53,839 bases of DNA from Oscillospiraceae bacterium (lineage in GTDB: Bacteria > Bacillota > Clostridia > Oscillospirales > Ruminococcaceae), in assembly GCA_009777835.1 (NCBI GenBank), contig WRKZ01000005.1:1-53839 (forward strand), in the 5' to 3' direction. Shown here piece by piece: positions 49,218 to 53,839 of this stretch. Every line of letters begins with the position of its first letter. Position 1 is the stretch's first letter. The position numbers and the translations under genes were made by a program. A model generated the notes under the pieces. The model had not been told where the DNA came from and made no database searches. It saw only the letters and a program-made list of their open reading frames with translations.

Positions 49218-51815
49218 CTATGCCGTCACAATCTTATTTGCCGCTTGCAGCCCGAGTTTTTCAACAGCTTCTTCCCTCATTTTGTACTTAAGAATTTTAC
49301 CTGCCGCATTCATCGGAAATGCCGTAACGAAATCTACATAACTGGGTACTTTGTGTTTCGCCATGCTCTTCAGCACAAATTCCTTGATTTCGGCTTCGCT
49401 TGCCGTCTCACCCTCTTTTAAAATAACACACGCCATGATTTCCTCGCCATATGCCTTCGACGGAACACCGATTACCTGAACGTCCTGCACTTTCGGGTGG
49501 GTGTAGATAAAATCCTCGATTTCTTTCGGATAAATATTCTCGCCGCCGCGAATAATCATATCACGCGCCCGCCCGGTGATTTTATAGTTCCCGTCCGACA
49601 GACGAATCGCCAGGTCGCCTGTATGAAGCCACCCATCCGAATCAATCGCCGCCGCTGTCGCTTCGGGCATTTTGTAGTACCCTTTCATGATGTTGTAACC
49701 GCGTGCGCACAACTCACCCGGAACATTATCGGGGAGGTCGTTTCCTGTTTCCGGGTCAATGATTTTGACCTCCACCCCGAACACCGGTCCGCCCACCGTA
49801 CTCACGCGGGTCTCTACGCTGTCGGTAGTACTGCTCATGGTAATTGCAGGGGAAGCTTCGGTCTGACCATAAGTGATACAGATTTCATTCATGTTCATCT
49901 TGTTCAGAACGTCTTCCATCACCTTGACCGGACAGGGCGAACCCGCCATAATCCCGGTCCGAACGTGTGAGAAATCGGTCTTCGAAAAATTTTCATGTCC
50001 CAGCATCGCAATAAACATAGTCGGCACACCGTGAAATGCCGTGATTTTCTCTTTATTAATACAATTCAGCCCTTTCGCAGGTGAAAAAGCGACAATCGGA
50101 CACATGGTTGCCCCATGGGTCATTGATGCGGTCATTGCAAGCACCATTCCGAAACAGTGGAACATCGGCACTTGAATCATCAGCTTGTCAGCGGTGGAAA
50201 AGTCCATGCAATCCCCGATTACCTTACCATTATTGACTACGTTGTAGTGGGTCAGCATAACCCCTTTAGGGAATCCCGTCGTACCGGAGGTATACTGCAT
50301 ATTACAGATATCGTGCTTGGTGATTGTCCTTCGGCGGTTTTCGATTTCTTTAGCGATTCTGCCGCTTTCATCGGCTAACGCCTTTTCTCCGAGCGACTGT
50401 GCTTCCTCCCAGGTGAAGCAGCCCGGCTGTTCTGAATCAATCGTGATTATATTGCGCAGGCAGGGCAATCTTTCGCTCTTGAGTTCGCCGGGTTTGGCAC
50501 AAGACAATTCGGGGCAGATTTCCTTAATAATCCCCACATAGTCGGAATCTTTGAACCCGTCAATCATCACGAGTGTGTGGGTGTCGGATTGACGAAGCAG
50601 GTATTCCGCCTCGTGAATCTTGTAGGCAGTGTTCACGGTGACTAAAACAGCCCCGATTTTCACCGTTGCCCAGAAGGTTATAAACCATGCCGGGACATTC
50701 GTTGCCCAAATCGAAACGTGGTCGCCTTTACCAACCCCCATCGAAACCAACGCCGCGGCAAACCTGTCAGCATCCTCCCGAAATTCAACATAGGTGCGGG
50801 AATAATCCAATTCGGTATATCTGAAGGCATATCGGTCGGGAAATTCCTCGCAGATTCGGTCTAACACATCAGGAAAAGTCTCGTCTATATGACAATTCTT
50901 CCGCCACGGATACAAACCGCCGGAATTCGCTTTATAGAGTTGTTTCTTTGCAACGAGATACGGCTTCATGTATCGCGCAAAGTGCGGGAAAACGATTCCC
51001 GCATCTTCTAAATCGCCCGCCCAACGCTTGACCCATTCAAGGGTGACATAACCGTCATAACCGATTTTCACAAGCTCTTCCAGTGCGGTTTTGACCGGCA
51101 AGTCCCCCTCACCCATGAGCTTGTATTTCACTGAACCGTCAACCATGAGCGAATCCTTCACATGGACATAGCGGATATAGTCGGCGAGGTTTGCAACCGT
51201 TTCAGTCGGCTCTTCCCCTGCATAACGATAAGGATGGTGAATATCCCACAACGCCGCCACACTGGGAGAATTTACTTCATCTAACAGCCTCCGAAGTCTT
51301 TTCGTGTCGCAATAAACGCCGTTAGTTTCGACCAACAACGTGACCTTCGCTTTTGCGGCGATTCCCTTCAGTGCATTCAGCGTTTCGATTACAACATCGT
51401 CATCCACCGGGCAATCCGGATTCGGCATTGGTTCGACTTCCCCCAACACGCGAACATAATCCGCGCCCAATTTTTCGGCAAGCTGGATATAACTCTTGAT
51501 TTCTTCTACATTCTGCTCAAAATTATCCCGGTCTTTCAAACTGCAACCGGAAGAAAAGCAGGGCGTTTCCAGAGAAAGACGTTTGAGTGTTTCGCGCGTT
51601 TTATCAAGTTGGTTTGCGGTAAACGGCTTCGCTTTCGGTGCGAAAATTTCGTCTCCTAATCCGCGGATTTCAATCCCGTTAAATCCTAAGTCCTTTGCCA
51701 TCGAATAAATGTCCGTCCACGAAAAATCCGGACACGCTATTGTTGAAAATGCAATCTTCATTTTTTTAGCCCATATTGCCCCACTTTCCACAATTCGCAA
51801 CAAGAATTGCGGCAT
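49218..51815 (-). CDS. Fusion: TIM-barrel sugar isomerase-like domain + acyl-CoA synthetase
   Basis: One unbroken 865-residue frame with two enzymes. Residues about 19-285 are an AP-endonuclease-2-type TIM barrel (IAFSTIACPDFSWTDIYSMA, LGFNGIEIRGLG, LLVETNGVYCDT, ALWDIHHPYRY, YVHVKDS, GYVTLEWVKRW) with the Glu/Asp/His metal ligands of xylose-isomerase-like epimerases. Residues about 310-860 are an AMP-forming acyl-CoA synthetase: YTSGTTGFPKG (about 505), ITYGQTEASP, GWLHTGDLA, GGENIYPKEIE (about 755) and the C-terminal lysine in GKILKYKMRE. The ATG at 51815 has AAAGGA 9 bases upstream, and MKIAFS at 51761 is the barrel's natural start. Substrates unknown. Confidence 0.9.
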   Translation of the reverse strand: MPQFLLRIVESGAIWAKKMKIAFSTIACPDFSWTDIYSMAKDLGFNGIEIRGLGDEIFAPKAKPFTANQLDKTRETLKRLSLETPCFSSGCSLKDRDNFEQNVEEIKSYIQLAEKLGADYVRVLGEVEPMPNPDCPVDDDVVIETLNALKGIAAKAKVTLLVETNGVYCDTKRLRRLLDEVNSPSVAALWDIHHPYRYAGEEPTETVANLADYIRYVHVKDSLMVDGSVKYKLMGEGDLPVKTALEELVKIGYDGYVTLEWVKRWAGDLEDAGIVFPHFARYMKPYLVAKKQLYKANSGGLYPWRKNCHIDETFPDVLDRICEEFPDRYAFRYTELDYSRTYVEFREDADRFAAALVSMGVGKGDHVSIWATNVPAWFITFWATVKIGAVLVTVNTAYKIHEAEYLLRQSDTHTLVMIDGFKDSDYVGIIKEICPELSCAKPGELKSERLPCLRNIITIDSEQPGCFTWEEAQSLGEKALADESGRIAKEIENRRRTITKHDICNMQYTSGTTGFPKGVMLTHYNVVNNGKVIGDCMDFSTADKLMIQVPMFHCFGMVLAMTASMTHGATMCPIVAFSPAKGLNCINKEKITAFHGVPTMFIAMLGHENFSKTDFSHVRTGIMAGSPCPVKVMEDVLNKMNMNEICITYGQTEASPAITMSSTTDSVETRVSTVGGPVFGVEVKIIDPETGNDLPDNVPGELCARGYNIMKGYYKMPEATAAAIDSDGWLHTGDLAIRLSDGNYKITGRARDMIIRGGENIYPKEIEDFIYTHPKVQDVQVIGVPSKAYGEEIMACVILKEGETASEAEIKEFVLKSMAKHKVPSYVDFVTAFPMNAAGKILKYKMREEAVEKLGLQAANKIVTA

Positions 51816-51831
51816 GGTGCATCATCCTTTC

Positions 51832-51881
51832 TTTTTAAAAAGTTCGGACTACCGGACTCGTCTATGACAGTTCGGTAGCCC
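51832..51881 (-). terminator. Terminator of glgP
   Basis: Minus strand: GGGCTACCGAACT / AGTCCGGTAGTCC (one mismatch inside, last pair G-C) with a 10-base loop, followed by GAACTTTTT. Confidence 0.82.
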
Positions 51882-51914
51882 TTGAATTTACTCTTACTAT
51901 TAATGTTGCATATC

Positions 51915-53839
51915 CTAAATCAAATTCCAAATCGTCTCCGCATAATCACGAACCGCACGGTCAGCCGAGAACAACCCTGCACCTGCGATATTGGCAAGTG
52001 ACATTTTGTTCCACTCTTGCGGATTACGATAAACTTGACTTGCCTTCGCCTGGGCTGCCCGATACGACTCAAAATCGGCAAGACACATATACCTATCGCT
52101 CGTACGCAGGTCATCCGCTACTTCCTGGAAGGGTACGCCGTTGACCGAATTGTACATTCTGTCGATTACGTTTTTGATTGTATCATTGTTGTTGTAATAT
52201 CCCTCCGGCGAGTATCCGTTGGCTTTCATTATAGCGGCTTCCTGCGCGTTCATTCCGAAGATGAAGATATTTTCATCTCCAACCTGCGAATGGATTTCCA
52301 CGTTTGCGCCGTCGTAAGTTCCGATTGTCAACGCACCATTCAACATGAGTTTCATGTTACCCGTACCCGACGCTTCGGTTCCCGCCAAAGAAATCTGTTC
52401 CGATAATTCACTCGCCGGCATCAGAATTTCAGAGAGAGTCACGCGATAATCTTCCAGGAAAACCACCTGTAATTTCTCACTGATTTTCGGGTTCTGACGG
52501 ATTTCTTCGCCCAGGCACCAAATCAATTTTATAATCTGCTTCGCCAGATAATAAGCAGGGGCGGCTTTCGAGGCGAAAATATAGGTCTTCGGAACGAAAT
52601 CAGCATCGGGATTCTCCATAAGGAAGTTGTATTCGCTTATAATGTTCATGGCGTTCAGGTGCTGCCGCTTATACTCATGCAGACGCTTTACCTGAACATC
52701 GAAGATACTGTCGAGGTTGAGCTTGATTCCCATAGTATCGTATACGTACTTAGCGAAAACGCCTTTATTCGCACGTTTGATTTCGCCCAACTTCTCAAGA
52801 ACCGACTTGTCATTCTGGAAGACAGTGAATTTCGAGAGTTCGCCGCCGTCTTTTTTGAATCCGCAGCCGATTTTACTTTCCAAAAGGCTCGTCAAATCCG
52901 GGTTAGACTGTAATAGCCATCTCCGATACGCAATTCCGTTCGTGACGTTCTTGAACATCACCGGCTTATCCTCGTACTGGTCTTTAAAAACACTTTCCTT
53001 GATAATACCCGAGTGGAGTTTAGAAACCCCATTCACCGAATGAGAACCATCAATACACAGATTCGCCATCTTAACACGATTCCCCGAAATAATCGACATT
53101 CTTTCGACTTTGGTGGAATCCTGCAACCGATTATATAATCCACCGCAATAACGATTATTGATTTCGCAGATAATCGTAAAGATTCGCGGAACAATCCGCT
53201 GCAACAAATCCTTGTCCCAGGTTTCCAGGGCTTCGGCTAAAACGGTATGGTTGGTATACGCAAAAGTATTCTGAATTATATGCCACGCTTTCGACCAATC
53301 GTACCCGCAATCATCGAGAAGAATCCGCATTAACTCAGGAATCGCCAATGTCGGATGGGTATCGTTGATTTGAATCGCGACTTTATCGTGAAGATTATCC
53401 AACGTCCCGTAGGTATTCATTTGACGAATAACGAGGTCGCCTATGGAAGCCGCACACATGAAATATTGCTGTCTCAAGCGGAGTGCCTTGCCTTCCATCA
53501 GCGTATCGTCGGGATAGAGTACTTTAGAAATTGACTGAGCAATCGGGTCGAACACCGCACGCTCAATATCTCCCTTATTGAAGTACGCCATGTCGAAATT
53601 AGGGCTTTCGGCTTTCCAGAGCCTCAACTTGGAAACGCCCGGACTGTCATATCCCGAAACGTACATATCATAAGGAACTGCGTTCACGCACTGATAATTA
53701 TGCTGGGTAACATGATGATGGTCGCCATCCCAGTACTCATTAAGGTCGCCGCCGAACCGTACTTCTATCGATTGGTCGGGGACAGGCTGCAACCAAACTT
53801 CGCCGCCGGGCAACCAGTCATCTTTACCTTCGGTCTGCC
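51915..53839 (-). CDS. glgP: Glycogen/alpha-glucan phosphorylase (5' end outside the window)
   Basis: Releases glucose-1-phosphate from glycogen using PLP and phosphate. The frame stays open to the window edge (..QTEGKDDW before the track's first residue), so about the first 170-190 residues of the usual 800-820 are missing. Visible: QVAIQINDTHPTLAIPELMR-type segment, HTVLAEALETWD, the ERM..HSVNGVS loop, and the PLP lysine in AGTEASGTGNMKLMLNGALT with IGTYDGANVEI. The terminator after it and no close gene downstream suggest it ends its transcript. It supports glycogen storage, common in sporulating clostridia. Confidence 0.95.
   Translation of the reverse strand, partial: QTEGKDDWLPGGEVWLQPVPDQSIEVRFGGDLNEYWDGDHHHVTQHNYQCVNAVPYDMYVSGYDSPGVSKLRLWKAESPNFDMAYFNKGDIERAVFDPIAQSISKVLYPDDTLMEGKALRLRQQYFMCAASIGDLVIRQMNTYGTLDNLHDKVAIQINDTHPTLAIPELMRILLDDCGYDWSKAWHIIQNTFAYTNHTVLAEALETWDKDLLQRIVPRIFTIICEINNRYCGGLYNRLQDSTKVERMSIISGNRVKMANLCIDGSHSVNGVSKLHSGIIKESVFKDQYEDKPVMFKNVTNGIAYRRWLLQSNPDLTSLLESKIGCGFKKDGGELSKFTVFQNDKSVLEKLGEIKRANKGVFAKYVYDTMGIKLNLDSIFDVQVKRLHEYKRQHLNAMNIISEYNFLMENPDADFVPKTYIFASKAAPAYYLAKQIIKLIWCLGEEIRQNPKISEKLQVVFLEDYRVTLSEILMPASELSEQISLAGTEASGTGNMKLMLNGALTIGTYDGANVEIHSQVGDENIFIFGMNAQEAAIMKANGYSPEGYYNNNDTIKNVIDRMYNSVNGVPFQEVADDLRTSDRYMCLADFESYRAAQAKASQVYRNPQEWNKMSLANIAGAGLFSADRAVRDYAETIWNLI

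Overview
The window reads as a chromosomal segment of a spore-forming, anaerobic member of the Clostridia (Firmicutes), most like the gut or rumen Oscillospirales/Ruminococcaceae type. The grounds are sporulation genes (yabP, yabQ, spoVT with a sigma-G-like promoter), dockerin-bearing secreted proteins, a cellobiose 2-epimerase close to the Ruminococcus type, a sensory [FeFe]-hydrogenase, homodimeric glycyl-tRNA synthetase, single-membrane lipoproteins, and AAGGAGG-type ribosome sites with many TTG/GTG starts. Base composition looks close to balanced by eye; no count was run. No rRNA, CRISPR array, insertion sequence or prophage was seen.

Layout. 1-4.1 kb (+): diadenylate cyclase cdaA, its regulator cdaR, a ZapA-like coiled-coil protein with five exact-length 40-residue repeats, and a secreted dockerin-CAP protein. 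4.1-13.2 kb (-): glyQS, a DUF1576 membrane protein, a dockerin/DUF4353 protein, ilvE, lysA, a TraB/GumN lipoprotein, and the divIC-yabQ-yabP sporulation/division cluster. 13.3-20.3 kb: a transmembrane chemoreceptor, a MacB-type export system split over two strands with a small Cys-rich gene, and a soluble [FeFe]-hydrogenase/MCP fusion. 20.3-24.4 kb (-): Sfp-type PPTase, an unknown membrane protein and cellobiose 2-epimerase coupled by ATGA overlaps, then DUF1015. 24.5-32.9 kb (+): mutS2, a methionine gamma-lyase-family enzyme, a DUF5050 lipoprotein, an ECF sigma/anti-sigma pair with an 11-G tract, a lipid kinase and RNase Z. 32.9-34.7 kb: divergent birA and bioY around a BirA-type operator. 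34.7-42.6 kb (+): secA, an orphan hicB-like gene with a 5-codon stub where hicA would be, a two-gene ATPase plus putative PD-(D/E)XK cassette, a class A PBP and nagB. 42.6-53.8 kb: tRNA-Arg(ACG), gdhA, a propeller-type lipoprotein, trpC-trpF, spoVT, a BspA-like LRR lipoprotein, a TIM-barrel/acyl-CoA synthetase fusion and glycogen phosphorylase, which runs off the window.

Most interesting are (1) the ATPase/nuclease-like cassette behind secA, which sits where a toxin gene seems to have been lost and resembles two-gene defence modules; (2) a family of nested, covarying hairpins placed directly after stop codons in sense orientation; (3) the sensory hydrogenase-chemoreceptor with proline in place of the proton-relay cysteine; (4) the TIM-barrel/acyl-CoA synthetase fusion. 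All functional calls come from reading the sequence and from family knowledge; no database search was run.
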